Source of the DNA: Prorocentrum cordatum
Taxonomy: Eukaryota; Sar; Dinophyceae; Prorocentrales; Prorocentraceae
Assembly (NCBI GenBank): GCA_963575745.1
Contig: CAUYUJ010009397.1
Location: 1 to 34,485, forward strand
DNA: 34,485 nt
Direction: 5' to 3'
The notes under the pieces were generated by a model. It ran no database searches. It was not told where the DNA came from and worked only from the letters and a program-made list of their open reading frames with translations. The position numbers were made by a program, and so were the translations under genes. Each line of letters starts with the position of its first letter. The first letter of the stretch is position 1. Positions 19,558-30,081 of this stretch are shown here, in pieces.

Positions 19558-20214
19558 CCTGAGGAGCGTCTCCCCCGAGCCGCGCCTTCTCTCGACTGCC
19601 CGACTAATTGTTTGGCCTCGCGCCGCGGACGACCCGCGCGCGTCGCTGGGACCCTCTCGGGGCGACCAGCGCGCGTCGCGGGAACTCCGTGCTGCGGGGG
19701 GCCCGGCGCCTCGTTCGCCCGTCGTCGCTCTGCCCAGCGGTCAGAGACTTGCCCGCTATCAGCCAGCCAGTTAGCTAGTCAGCTCTCTCTGCTTCGCGCA
19801 GCGGACGACCCGCGCGCGTCGCTGGGACCCCGCCCGGGGCGACCAGCGCGCGTCGCGGGGACTCCGCGCTGCGCTGCGCCCGCAGCCTTGGATTTTGGAG
19901 TGCGCGGGCAAAGAGGAAGGAAAAGAAGAGCCGAAAGCGGGCGCGATCCTCGCAAGAGGCGTGCCGACATGGGCGTCGCGACGTGCGGACGCTGCCGTCG
20001 GGGTTCCCGCGGAAGCTGCCTGCGGCGGCCACGCCCAGTGTCACGTGTGTTCGGACAGGCATGCTCGACACTTACACTAGGCGTTTGCATGGTCGCATTC
20101 ATGCAAATCTATTCACTCGCGCGCAGACCCATTCATACTCAGATTCCCTCGCGCTCTGAATCACCCGCGTTCTTTCTCTCGCAATCAGATCTATCGTATT
20201 CCTTTGCGTTGTGT
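19558..20214. repeat. Helicase 3' flank with a duplicated GC-rich segment
   Basis: GCGGACGACCCGCGCGCGTC, GCTGGGACCC and GGGGCGACCAGCGCGCGTCG occur at about 19625-19680 and again at about 19800-19857, about 178 bp apart. The rest is unique with no supported gene. Confidence 0.6.
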
Positions 20215-20340
20215 ACCCCGCCACATTTCGGCACACCCCTCGTGCGGTTCGTGGCCCCATAGGGAGCGCCACCGAAGAAGATACTCACAATTGCGATACT
20301 CGCAACTGCATATGGTTGGGTCCTTCGCCAGGATAATTTT
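20215..20340. repeat. 90-bp satellite remnant and linker L1, copy 1
   Basis: One diverged 90-bp-type unit (CCACATTTCGGCACACCCCT to CATAGGGAGCGCCACCGAAG), then AAGATACTCACAATTGCGAT, ACTCGCAACTGCATATGG and TTGGGTCCTTCGCCAGGATA. It runs straight into the 41-bp array. The same junction occurs at about 22530-22650. Confidence 0.8.
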
Positions 20341-20945
20341 GGAATTCCTAGGGAAGCACCCCACAATCCCGGTTTTCCTTTGGATTTCCTATGGAAGCAC
20401 CCCAAGATCTTGGTTTTCTTTTGGATTTCCTATGGAAGCAGTCCACGATCCCAGTTTTCCTTTGGATTTCCCATGGAAGCAATCCAAGTTCCCGGTTTTC
20501 CTTTGGATTTCCGATGGCAGCTCCCCGAGATCCTTTTTTATAAAAAATCTTATGGAAGTAATCCAAGATCCTGGCTTTCCTTTGGAATTCCTATGGAAGC
20601 ACCCCAGGATCCCGGTGTTCCTTTGGATTTCCTATGGAAGGAATCCAACATCCCGTTTTTGTTTGGATGTCCTATGGAACCAATCCAAGATTTCAGTTTT
20701 CTTTTGGATTTCCTATGGAAGCACCCCAAGATCCCAGTTTTCTTTTGGATTTTCCATGGAAGCAATCCAAGATCCCGGTTTCCCTTTGGAATTCCTATGG
20801 AAGCACCCCAAGATTCCCGTTTTCTTTTGGATTTCCTATAGCAGCGATCCAAGATCCCGGTTTTCTTTTGGATTTCCTATGGAAGCAATCCAAGATCCCG
20901 GTTTTCTGTTGGATTTCATATGGAAGCAATCCAAGATCCCGGTTG
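20338..20945. repeat. 41-bp satellite, array 2
   Basis: Same unit as array 1, with more single-base variants; one unit at 20531-20548 has an expanded T/A run. Confidence 0.95.
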
Positions 20946-21075
20946 TTTTTCCAAACCATCCTGTGGTGTTGGGTCATCGTTTCGAAGAGACGGTGCCCCG
21001 CGTCTCCTCTCCTCTCCTCTCCTCCTCCTCCCCCTCCTCCTCCCCCCTCCCCCTCTTCCCTGCGTTTTACCCACC
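20946..21075. repeat. Linker L2, copy 2
   Basis: CATCCTGTGGTGTTGGGTCA, TCGTTTCGAAGAGACGGTGC, CCCGCG, then (CTCCT)n and CCC-rich DNA. It matches 18228-18280, but lacks the (CAT)n tract. Confidence 0.8.
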
Positions 21076-22583
21076 CAGTGCAGCGCTTCGTAGCCCCATA
21101 GGAGCTCCACCGAAGGCCCCAGTACCCGCGCCCGCATGCGTCACCCACACCCAATTCGGCACACCCCTCACACGTTTCGTGGCTCCATAGGGAGCTCCAC
21201 CGAAGGCCCCAGTGCCCGCGGCCGCATGCGTCACCCACACCCATTTCGGCACACCCCTCACACGTTTCGTGGCTCCATAGGGAGCTCCACCGAAGGCCCC
21301 AGTGCCCGCGGCCGCATGCGTCCCCCACACCCATTTCGGCACACCCCTCACACGTTTCGTGGCTCCATAGGGAGCTCCACCGAAGGCCCCAGTGCCCGCG
21401 CCCGCATGCGTCACCCACACCCATTTCGGCACACCCCTCACACGTTTCGTGGCTCCATAGGGAGCTCCACCGAAGGCCCCAGTGCCCGCGCCCGCGTGCG
21501 TCGCCCACACCCATTTCGGCACGCCCCTCACACGTTCGTGGCTCCATAGGGAGCTCCGCCGAAGCCCCAGCGCCCGCGCCCGCATGCGTCACCCACACCC
21601 ATTTCGGCACACCCCTCACACGTTTCGTGGCTCCATAGGGAGCTCCACCGAAGGCCCCAGTGCCCGCCCCGCATGCGTCACCCACACCCATTTCGGCACA
21701 CCCCTCACACGTTTCGTGGCTCCATAGGGAGCTCCACCGAAGGCCCCAGTGCCCGCGCCGCATGCGTCCCCCACACCCATTCGGCACACCCCTCACACGT
21801 TTCGTGCATAGGGAGCTCCAAGGCCCAGTGCCCGCGCCCCGCATGGGCACACCCCTCACACGTTTTCGTGGCCCATAGGGAGCTCCACCGAAGGCCCCAG
21901 TGCCCGCCGCCCGCAGGCGTCACCATCCGGCACACCCCTCACACCGGCTCCATAGGGAGCGAAGGCCCCAGCGCCCGCGCCCGCATGCGTCACCCACGCC
22001 CATTTCGGCACACCCCTCACACGTTTTGGGCTCCATAGGGAGCTCCGCCGAAGGCCCCGCGCCCGCGCCCGCATGCGTCACCCACGCCCATTTCGGCACA
22101 CCCCTCACACGCTTCGCGGCTCCATAGGGAGCTCCACCGAAGGCCCCAGCGCCCGCGCCCGCATGCGTCACCCACACCCAATTCGGCACACCCCTCACGC
22201 GTTCCGTGGCTCCATGGGGAGCTCCACCGAAGACCCCAGCGCCCGCGCCCGCATGCGTCACCCACAGCCATTTCGGCACACCCCTCACACGTTTCGCGGC
22301 CCCATAGGGAGCTTCGCCGAAGGCCCCAGTGCCCGCGCCCGCATGCGTCAGCCACGCCCATTTCGGCACGCCCCTCACGCGTTCCGTGGCCCCATAGGGA
22401 GCTCCGCCGAAGGTCCCAGTGGGTGTGCCCGCATGCGTCCCGCACACCCATTTCGGCACACCCCTCACACGTTTCTTGGCCCCATAGAGAGCTCCACCGA
22501 AGGCCCCAGTGGGTGTGCCCGCATGCGTCCCGCACGCCCATTTCGGCGCACCCCTCGTACGTTTCGTGGCCCCGTAGGGGGCT
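21076..22583. repeat. 90-bp satellite, array 2
   Basis: About 17 units. 21130-21740 is very regular. 21790-22060 contains several units shortened by internal deletions. From 22080 onward units are full length but increasingly diverged (CCCGCGCCCGC replaces GCGGCCGC, and later GGGTGTGCCCGC). Confidence 0.95.
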
Positions 22584-22647
22584 CCACCGAGAAGATTTTC
22601 ACAATTGCAGTATTCACAATTGCATATGGTTGGGTCCTTCGCCAGGA
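22584..22647. repeat. Linker L1, copy 2
   Basis: AGAAGATTTTCACAATTGCA, GTATTCACAATTGCATATGG and TTGGGTCCTTCGCCAGGATA, nearly identical to 20275-20336. Confidence 0.85.
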
Positions 22648-25600
22648 TAATTTTGGATTTCCTATGGAAGCAATCCAAGATGCCGGTTTTCTTTTGGATC
22701 ACCCGTGGAAGCAATCCAAGATGCCGGTTTTCTTTTGGAATTCCTATGGAAGCAATCCAAGATCCCGGTTTTCCTTTGGATTTCCTATGGGAGCACCCCA
22801 AGATCCCGGTTTCCCTTTGGATTTCCTATGGAAGTAGTCCAAGATCCCGGTTTTCCTTTGGATTTCCAATGGAAGCACCCCAAGATCCCGGTTTTCCTTT
22901 GGAATTCCGTATGGGAGCAATCCAAGATGATGGTTTTCTTTTAGGATTTCCGATGGAACCAATCCAAGATCCCGGTTTTCTTGTGGATTTCCGATGGAAG
23001 CACCCCACCTTCCTGGTTTTCTTTTGGATTTCCCATGGGAGCAATCCAAGATCCCGGTTTTCTTTTGGATTTCCCATGGAAGCAATCCAAGATCCAGGTT
23101 TTCCTTTTGATTGCCTCTGGAAGCGATCCAAGATCCAAGTTTTCCTTTGGATTTCCTATGGAACTAATCCAAGGTCCCGGTTTTCTTGCAGATTTCCGAT
23201 GGAAGTACCCCAAGATCCCGGTTTTCTTTTGGATGTCCCATGGAAGCAATCTAAGATCCCGGTGTTCCTTTGGACTTCCTATGGAAGTAATCTCAGATCC
23301 AAGTTTTCTTTTGGATTTCCTATGGAAGCAATCGAAGATGCTCGTTGTCCTTTGGATTTCTCATGGAAGCATCCCAAGCTGCCGGTTTTCTTTTGGATTT
23401 CGTATGGAAGCAATCCAAGATCTTGGTTTTCTTTTGGATTTCCTATGGAAGCAATCCAAGATCCCGGCTTTCTGTTGGAATTCCTATGGAGGCAATCCAA
23501 GATCCCAGTTTTCCTATGGATTTCCTATGGAAGCATCCCAAGATCCCGGTTTTCCTTTGGAATTCCTATGGAAGCAATCCAAGATGTTGGTTTTTCCTTT
23601 GGATTTCCAATCGAAGCTCCCCAAGATCCCGGTTTTCCTTCGGAATTCCTATGGAGGCAATCCAAGATCCCGGTTTACTTTTGGATTTCCTATGGAAGCA
23701 TCCCAAGATCCCGGTTTTCTTTTGGATCACCCGTGGAAGCGTTCCAAGATCCCGGTTTCCTTTTGGATTTCTTATGGAAGCAATCCAAGATCTTGGCTTT
23801 CCTTTGGTTTTCCTATGGGAGCACCCGAAGATCCCGGTTCTTTGTGGATCTCCTATGGAAGCAATCCAAGATCCTGGCTTTCCTTTGGATTTCCTATGGA
23901 AACACCCCAAAATCCCGGTTTTCTTGTGGATTTCCCATGGAAGCACCCCAAGATCCCGGTTTTCTTTTGGATTTCCAATGGAAGCACCCCAAGATGCCGG
24001 TTTGCTTTTGGATTTCCTATGGAAGCAATCCAAGATCATGTTTTTTTTTTTGGATTTCCCATGGAAGCAATCCAAGATCCCGGTTTTCCTTTGGACTTCC
24101 TATGGAAGCACTCAAGATCCCGGTTTTCTTTTGGATTTCCTATGGAAGCACCCCAAGATCCCGGTTTTCTTTCTGGATTTCCAATGGAAGCACCCCAAGA
24201 TCCCGGTTTGCTTTTGGATTTCCTATGGAAGCAATCCCAGATCCCAGTTTTCCGGTGGATTTCCGATGGAAACACCCCAAGATCCCGGTTTTCCTTTGGA
24301 TTTCCCATGGAAGCAGCCCAAGATCTCGGTTTTCCTTTGGATTTCCCACGGAAGCAATCCAAAATCCCGGTTTTCCTTTGGATATCCTATGGAAGCACCC
24401 CAAGATCCCGGTTTTCTTTTGGATTCCTTGTGGAAGCAGCCCAATATCGCGGTTTTCCTTTTTGGATTTCTTATGGGAGTTCTCCAAGATCCCAGTTGTC
24501 CGTTGGATTTCTTCAGGAGACAATCCAAGATCCCGGTTTTCTTTTGGATTTCCCATGGAAGGAGCCCGCGATTCCAGTTTTCGTTTGGATTTCTTAGGAA
24601 GCAATCCAAGATCCCGGTTCTCTTTTGGATTTCCTATGGAAGTTGTCCAAGATTCCGGTTTTCCGTTGGATTCATTAAGGAACCAATCCAAGATCCCAGT
24701 TTGTCTTTGGGATTCGTATGGCAGCAGCCCAAGATCCAGTTTTTTTTCATATATAAGCAATCCAAGATCCCGGTTTTCCTTTGGATTTCTTATGGAAGTT
24801 GTCCAAGATCCCGGTTTTCCTTTGGATTTCCTAAGGAACCAATCCAACATCCCGGTTTTCCTTTGGATTTCCCACGGAAGAACCCCAAGATCTTGGTTTT
24901 CTTTTGGATTTCCGATGGAAGCACCCCAAGATCCCGGTATTCCTTTGGATTTCCTGTGGAAGCATTCCAAGATCCCAGTTTTCCTTTCTAGGGTTTTTTC
25001 ATGAAACCAGTCCTTTGGATTTCTTATGGAAGCCCTCCAAGATCCCGGTTTCCCTTTGCATTTCCTAAGCAAGATCTTGGTTTTCCTTTGGATTTCTTAA
25101 GGAACCAATCCAAGATCCCGGTTGTCCTTTGGATTTTTATGAAACCAAACCAAGATCCCGGTTTTCATTTGGGTTTCCTATAGAAGCACCCCAAGATCCC
25201 GGTTTTCATTTGGATTTCCTAAGGAAGCACTCCAAGATCCCGGTTTTCCTTTGGATTTTTTAGGGAAGCAGCCTAAGATCCCGGTTTTCCTTTCTGGATT
25301 TTTTTGGAAGCAATCCAAGGTTCTTGTTTTCCTTTGGATTCCCCATTGAAGCACCCCAAGATCCCGGTTTGCCTTTGGGCTTCCTGGATTTCCTAAGGAA
25401 GCAATCCAAGATCCCGGCCGGTTTTCCTTTGGATTTGTCACGCAGTTAATACAAGATCCCGGTTTTCATTTGGATTCCCTATGGGATCAGTCCAAGATCC
25501 CGGTATTCATATGGATATCCTAAGGAACAATTCCAAGATCCCGGCTTTCCCTTTGGATTCTTATGGATGCAATCAAAGACCTTTGTTTTCTTTTGGATTT

Positions 25601-26390
25601 CCTATGGAAGCAGCCCAACATCCCAGTTTTCTTTGGATTTTTTATGAAACCAATCCAAGATCCCGGTTTTCTTTCGGATTTCCTATGGGGCCAGTCCAGG
25701 ATCCCGGTTTTCGTTTGGATTTCCTAAGGAAACACTCCAAGATCCCGGTTTTCTTTTTGTTTTTTTACTGTACCAATCCAAGATCACCTTCTTCTCTCGT
25801 TTTATGAAACCAGTCCAAGATCCCAGTTTTCCTTCGGGCTTCCTATGGAAGCACCCCAAGATCCAGATTTTCCTTTGGATTTCCTATGGAAGCACCCCAA
25901 GATCCCGGTTTTCCTTTGGATTTCCGAGGGAAGCAGCCCAATATCCCGGTTTTCCTTTGGATTTCCTATGGAACCAATCCAAGATTCCGGTTTTTTGTGG
26001 ATTTCCTATGGAACCAATCCAAGATTCCGGTTTTCTTATGGATTTCTCATGGGAGCACTCCAAGATCCCGTTTTTTTGTATTATTATTTGTTTGTTTTGA
26101 TTTCTTATGGGACCAGTCCAAAATCAAGGTTTTGCTTTGGATTTCCTATGGAAGCAGCCCAAGATCCCGGTTTTCCTTTGGATTTCCTTCCTATGGAAGC
26201 AGCCCAACATCCCGGTTTTCCTATGAATTGCCTATGGAAGCAGCCCAAGATCCGGGTTTTCTTTTGGATTTCCTACGGAAGCACTCCAAGATCCCGGTTT
26301 TCCTTTGGATTTCCTATGGAAACACTCCAAGATCCCGGTTTTCTGTTGGATTTCGTATGGAAGCAACCCAAAATCCCGGTTTCTCTTCCG
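22648..26390. repeat. 41-bp satellite, array 3 (about 3.7 kb)
   Basis: About 90 units, the largest array in the window. Divergence increases toward the right: after about 24700 TATGGAAGC is often TAAGGAACC or TATGAAACC, with indels and T-run expansions (24738, 25740, 26068). One frame stays open for 799 codons (22605-25004), with two other plus-strand frames of more than 500 codons and minus-strand frames overlapping it. The translation is the same three phases of the unit repeated, so I read it as satellite, not a gene. Confidence 0.95.
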
Positions 26391-26930
26391 TCTGACGTGC
26401 TGCTGTGGGTGCCCTGGTGGCGAGCGGTCCAGGAGCGCGAAAAGAGTATGAATTTTTGTCACTCTTCTGTCCTGCCTGCCGCTGGGTGTTCCGGTGGCTG
26501 GCCGCGGTCCAGGAGCGCGAAATGATATTCAGTTTTTATTTGTTATTTTGTTTTGCATGCTGCTGTGGGTGCTCCTGTGACCACGTGGTCTAGAAACGCG
26601 GAATTCACATAACTTGTGTTTTTAACGAGTCTGGTGTAGATTGCGGGGCATCGCGGCCTCGGGGTCGCGAATCTGGTCTGGCGAAATGTCGATGGACTGT
26701 GGCGTCGGGAGCTCGAATCTGGCGTAATTTGCGAGGGATCGTGGGGTGGGGATCGCGAGTCTGGCGTAATTTGCAAGGGATCGTGGCCGCGGGAGCGCGT
26801 GCCTGGTATAATTGAAGGGGGAGGGCGGCCTCGGGAGCGCGAGCCCGACATGATTTACGATTGACTGTGGCCTCGGGAGCGCGAGTCTGGCCTAATTCAC
26901 GATAGGTTGCGGCCTAGGGGCCTCGCGCGC
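26391..26930. repeat. Two short degenerate tandem repeats
   Basis: 26398-26610: about three units of roughly 80 bp (GCTGCTGTGGGTG, then GGTCCAGGAGCGCGAAA). 26640-26930: about five units of roughly 55 bp (GGCCTCGGGAGCGCGAGTCT, GGCGTAATTTGCGA, GGGATCGTG). No gene recognised. Confidence 0.7.
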
Positions 26931-27107
26931 TCAGCAACAAGTCACAATTAGAAACTGGAGTGGCTGCGGCAAAGCTTGGCCCTCGCAGCTTGGTGGCCCC
27001 ACAAGGGGGCCGGCAGGTTCCCCCCCCTTGGGCGCGGCGAACCGTGCCTTGTGTGGATGTTTTGATTGTCTCCCCGGCAGCCCTTTGAGGCTGGAGGCCT
27101 CCTCATG
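26931..27107. other. Unique flank upstream of the nitrate transporter
   Basis: GC-rich, non-repetitive. No TATA box is visible, as expected for dinoflagellates. Confidence 0.4.
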
Positions 27108-27123
27108 TTTTTTTTCTCCGTAG
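27108..27123 (+). promoter_or_regulatory. Candidate trans-splice acceptor for the transporter
   Basis: A T-rich tract (TTTTTTTTCTCCGTAG) ends in AG at 27122-27123. Another AG after TTTGTTTCGGCTCCAATAG (27146-27147) is nearer the ATG at 27200. Either could receive the spliced leader. Confidence 0.4.
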
Positions 27124-27199
27124 CATTTTTTGTTTCGGCTCCAATAGTTCCGGCACGGTCACTCTGGCCCGGCAGCACACGCGCGAGAGCCACGCAGAC

Positions 27200-27727
27200 A
27201 TGTCGGAGCAGGAGTTCGCGGTGAGGGTGAACGACCAGTTGAAGTCCACGGAGTTGAGGCTGTGCGGCGCGCTCGGCAGGGACAAGAGGCATGGTGCTCA
27301 CATGCGGGCTTTCTGGGCCTCGACAGTATCTTTCTTCGTGGCGTTCGTGGGTTGGTTCGCCCTGAGCCCGATCGCTATCGAGGTGGTCCACAGCATCGAC
27401 GCTTGCGAAAACCAGCTCTTCCCACCGGTTGCGAACCCAGAGAGGAAAGCATTCTTGAAGTTCAAGGCGATCGCGTCGGGGAAGAAGTATTGCCAGCATG
27501 GGAAGATCGGAGAGGATAACGATCCGACTGGGTGCCAGGATGTGCCGCAGGACGTTTGGGACGAGAGTTGTGGCGGGGTGGCGGCCACCGCGTGCACGCA
27601 GAGCGAGACGCTCACGGACGACGTCGATCTGTGCCCCGAGGCGTGCATGAAATATCCAGCTGCCTGCGGTGAGTCCCGCCACCGTGCCAGCCCAGCATTT
27701 TCATTTTCGGTGGCAGCTGTTCGAATC

Positions 27728-27796
<69 letters not shown>

Positions 27797-28088
27797 AATG
27801 ATGATAATGACGACGACGACGACGAACCTGATGACGATTGTGATGATGAGCATGATTATTTCCATGAGAGGCTGAGGAGGATGATGGGGAGGCGGAGGAG
27901 GAGGAGGAGAAGGAGGAGGAGGATTGTGGCGGACGCGGGGGACGAAAAAACATGATGACGATGGTGATGATGATGATGATGCTGATGATGACGACGATGA
28001 TGATGATGCTGATGCTTATGCTGGTGATGATGACGACGATTACGATGACGATGACGATGCTGATGGTGACGACGACGACTACGACGAC

Positions 28089-28135
<47 letters not shown>

Positions 28136-29343
28136 CGATGGCGACGATGACGATGACGAAGACGATGGTGCTGATGACTATGATGGTGATGGTTATGGTG
28201 ATGGTGGTGGTGGTGACCATGGTCATGAGGAGGACGAGGACGAGGACGGTGGTGATGAGGAGGAGGAGGACGACGACGACGACGACGAAGAGGAAAGCCG
28301 TCACATGTGACACCTTTCGTCTTCGTTCCTGCAGGGCCCACATGGACCTCGTTTGGTCGTCTTTGGGATGACCTGAGCTCCTGAGAGGCAGCCTTGGGGG
28401 AACCTTGCGGCCGTCTTGGGCCGTCTTGAGGCCCGCCCTCTTGGGCCGTATTCGGCCGTCCAGGGGGTCCTCTCAGGCCGGCTTGGGTCCCTCCGGAAGC
28501 ACTTCAGGGCCAGCTTGAGGCCCTCTTGGGTCCGTCCTGGGCTCTCCAGGGGCCCTCTTGGGCTGTCTTAAGGCCGTCTTGGAGGCCTCTTGGGCTACCT
28601 TGAGGCCCTCTTGGGCCGTCGTGGGGCCAACTTGGAGAGCTCTTGGGTCGTCTTGAGCCGACGGAAGCGCAAAGGCAAGAATGCGAAAATCGTGCAACAA
28701 CTTATTAGATTCGACGTGGAGATCCCCATATGTACACCTCTTTGTCTCGCGATGTCCGACGGTGTCCGACCATCTTGGGCCATCTTGGGGTTATCTTGGA
28801 CCATCTTGGAGGCATCTTGGGCCATCTTGGCGGCCCTGGTGGCCTCCCAGGTCCGTATGGGAAGCCATCTTGGGCATCTTGGACGCCATGAAGAGCGCCA
28901 AGGAGGCGTCATGGCCGCCCAGAGAGCCTCGGGAGAGGGGGCGATGCATGCAATTGGGCGCGTCGAGCGGGGGGGGGGCCTTAGAAGATTACAGAAACCC
29001 TGCCAGACAGCACTTGGCATTCTAGCACGTCTCGACGTGTCAGGGGGCACGGTGGCGGATAATTTCGAAGTCCTCCCTAAGTGCGTTTGCAGCCCGGGCA
29101 CGCACTGCGGTTCGACGATCCTGTATTCAAGCATCACCTCGGTCGGCATCACGATCTTTGTGCGCGTGGCGCTCGGCACCCTCCTCGAGAGGTTCGGCCC
29201 GGTCAATGTGCAGTCTGGCCTCCTGCTCTTCGGAGCCATCTGGGTCTTCGCCGCGGCGGGCATCTCGGCAGAGTGGAACTTCATCCTCATTCAAGGGGCT
29301 TACGCCGTTCCACCGACCCGCAGAAGAGGAAAGAAATACACGG
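27200..29343 (+). CDS. NRT2: NRT2/NarK-type nitrate transporter, 5' part (two exons, incomplete)
   Basis: MFS nitrate/nitrite importer of the plasma membrane, by family. Exon 1 (27200-27668) encodes a hydrophilic N-terminus, then AHMRAFWASTVSFFVAFVGW, FALSPI, matching the conserved H-x-R-A-F start of TM1 in this family (residues about 33-62). A long Cys-rich loop follows, to CPEACMKYPAAC. Exon 2 (29071-29343) continues VLPKCVCSPGTHCG, then TM2-TM3: SSITSVGITIFVRVALGTLL, ERFGPVNV (the R-x-x-x-G-x-x-x-x-x-x-G-P loop) and GLLLFGAIWVFAAAGIS. GT at 27669 to AG at 29069-29070 keeps frame. The exon probably ends at GTGAGG (29344), because the expected RFFIG-like continuation after FILI is missing. 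The remaining roughly nine TM segments are not found to the window end, so the gene is truncated or has a very large next intron. The loop between TM1 and TM2 (about 100 residues) is long for the family. Confidence 0.75.
27728..28290. repeat. (GAT)n / (GAC)n microsatellites
   Basis: GAT runs at 27728-27810, 27950-28010 and 28090-28135, with GAC, GGA and GGT interruptions. All lie inside the intron. Poly-Asp, poly-Met and poly-His frames are artefacts. Confidence 0.95.
28290..28318. repeat. GTCACATGTGAC palindrome, intron copy
   Basis: A 12-bp perfect palindrome (28300-28311) with an outer GAAAG/CTTTC arm pair. It corresponds to 12083-12110 in the other family I element. Confidence 0.75.
28376..28900. 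repeat. CTTGGG-type repeat within the intron
   Basis: Degenerate GGGCCGTCTTGAGGCC repeats, with an A-rich marker segment at about 28660-28720, like the markers in copy 1. Confidence 0.7.
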
Positions 29344-30081
29344 GTGAGGCTTTGTTGAGCTCTTGGGGGCCGTTTGCGGGACTCTGAGGGCCTTATGTGG
29401 GTCTTTCAGAAGCATCCTGAGGCATCTCGGGGAATGGCGGGAAGCGCCTCCGGCGTGGACGTTTTTCTGAAGTAGCAATTTGCTCTCACAAAGCAGCCCA
29501 AGTATCATTTGGGGGTTGGGTGGGCGACTGCATGAGCACCGTTGCCTTTGTGGCTCGAGGCTGCGGAAATTACCCACCCCAACCCACGCCTGTATCATTT
29601 TCCAAGCCTGTCTTTGGCCTGACCGAAGTGCATTGGGTCCGGGTTGGGTTGCTCCCCAGCTTGGAGCCTGGTTGTTTCGCCTTCCCTGAGACCAGGGCGC
29701 CACGTGCTTGCCGGACTGTTCGGTACCGCGCGTTTCCGGCCCAGCCCAATCGGCAACACAAGAGTTGTATAGTTTCGGCATTGGGACCAATTTGGAGAGC
29801 GGCCCGAAAAATGACACGGCCGAAAATAACGGTTTTGAAGCGGAAATCCTCACCAAACGAGAAGTTATCAGCATCGATTGTTGCAAAAACGACATTTTCG
29901 CTTGAGGCATCCTCCCAAAATGCGGGTGCTGGGGGATTTGCCATACGACGACGTTCCTACAAATGGAATGATGAAGTAGCTTGCAAATATTTCGTTTCTT
30001 CGGAAATGAGGCTCTTGCTGCAGACACCCAGAAAACATGCAGCTTCGGATTAGGTGTTTTTCGATACCAATCACTTAAAGA
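29344..30081. other. Non-coding DNA after transporter exon 2
   Basis: Mostly unique. A segment TTCGCTTGAGGCATCCTCC (about 29897) has a relative at about 30688 (TTCGCTTGGGACATCCTCC). No further transporter exon was found here. Confidence 0.45.

Larger units (their letters stand above)
27669..29070 (+). mobile_element. Family I introner-like element, copy 2 (GT-AG intron)
   Basis: GTGAG, then the TIR TCCCGCCACCGTGCC (27674-27688), inverted at GGCACGGTGGCGGA (near 29046-29059), then AATTTCGAAG before exon 2. The aligned flank CCAGCTGCCTGCGG is shared with copy 1, so the 5' splice site appears to travel with the element. Internal order: (GAT)n, palindrome, CTTGGG repeat, GATGCATGCA, G-run, TTAGAAGATTACAGAAACCC and CACTTGGCATTCTAGCACG, the same as copy 1. 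Intron length is 1402 bp. No 9-bp direct repeat remains on the right side, unlike copy 1. Confidence 0.8.

Noticed and set aside
17283-26390. CRISPR-like arrays
   Set aside because: The 41-bp and 90-bp units are contiguous with no unique spacers, no cas genes, and the genome is eukaryotic.
27715-27730. tRNA B-box (GTTCGAATC)
   Set aside because: No A-box or cloverleaf arms; it is followed by a GAT microsatellite.
27612-28343. Ile/Val/His-rich or Asp-rich proteins
   Set aside because: Translations of GAT/GAC microsatellites inside the transporter intron.
28590-29387. Single 265-codon gene
   Set aside because: Only 29071-29343 has protein-like sequence (transporter exon 2); the upstream part is intron repeat.
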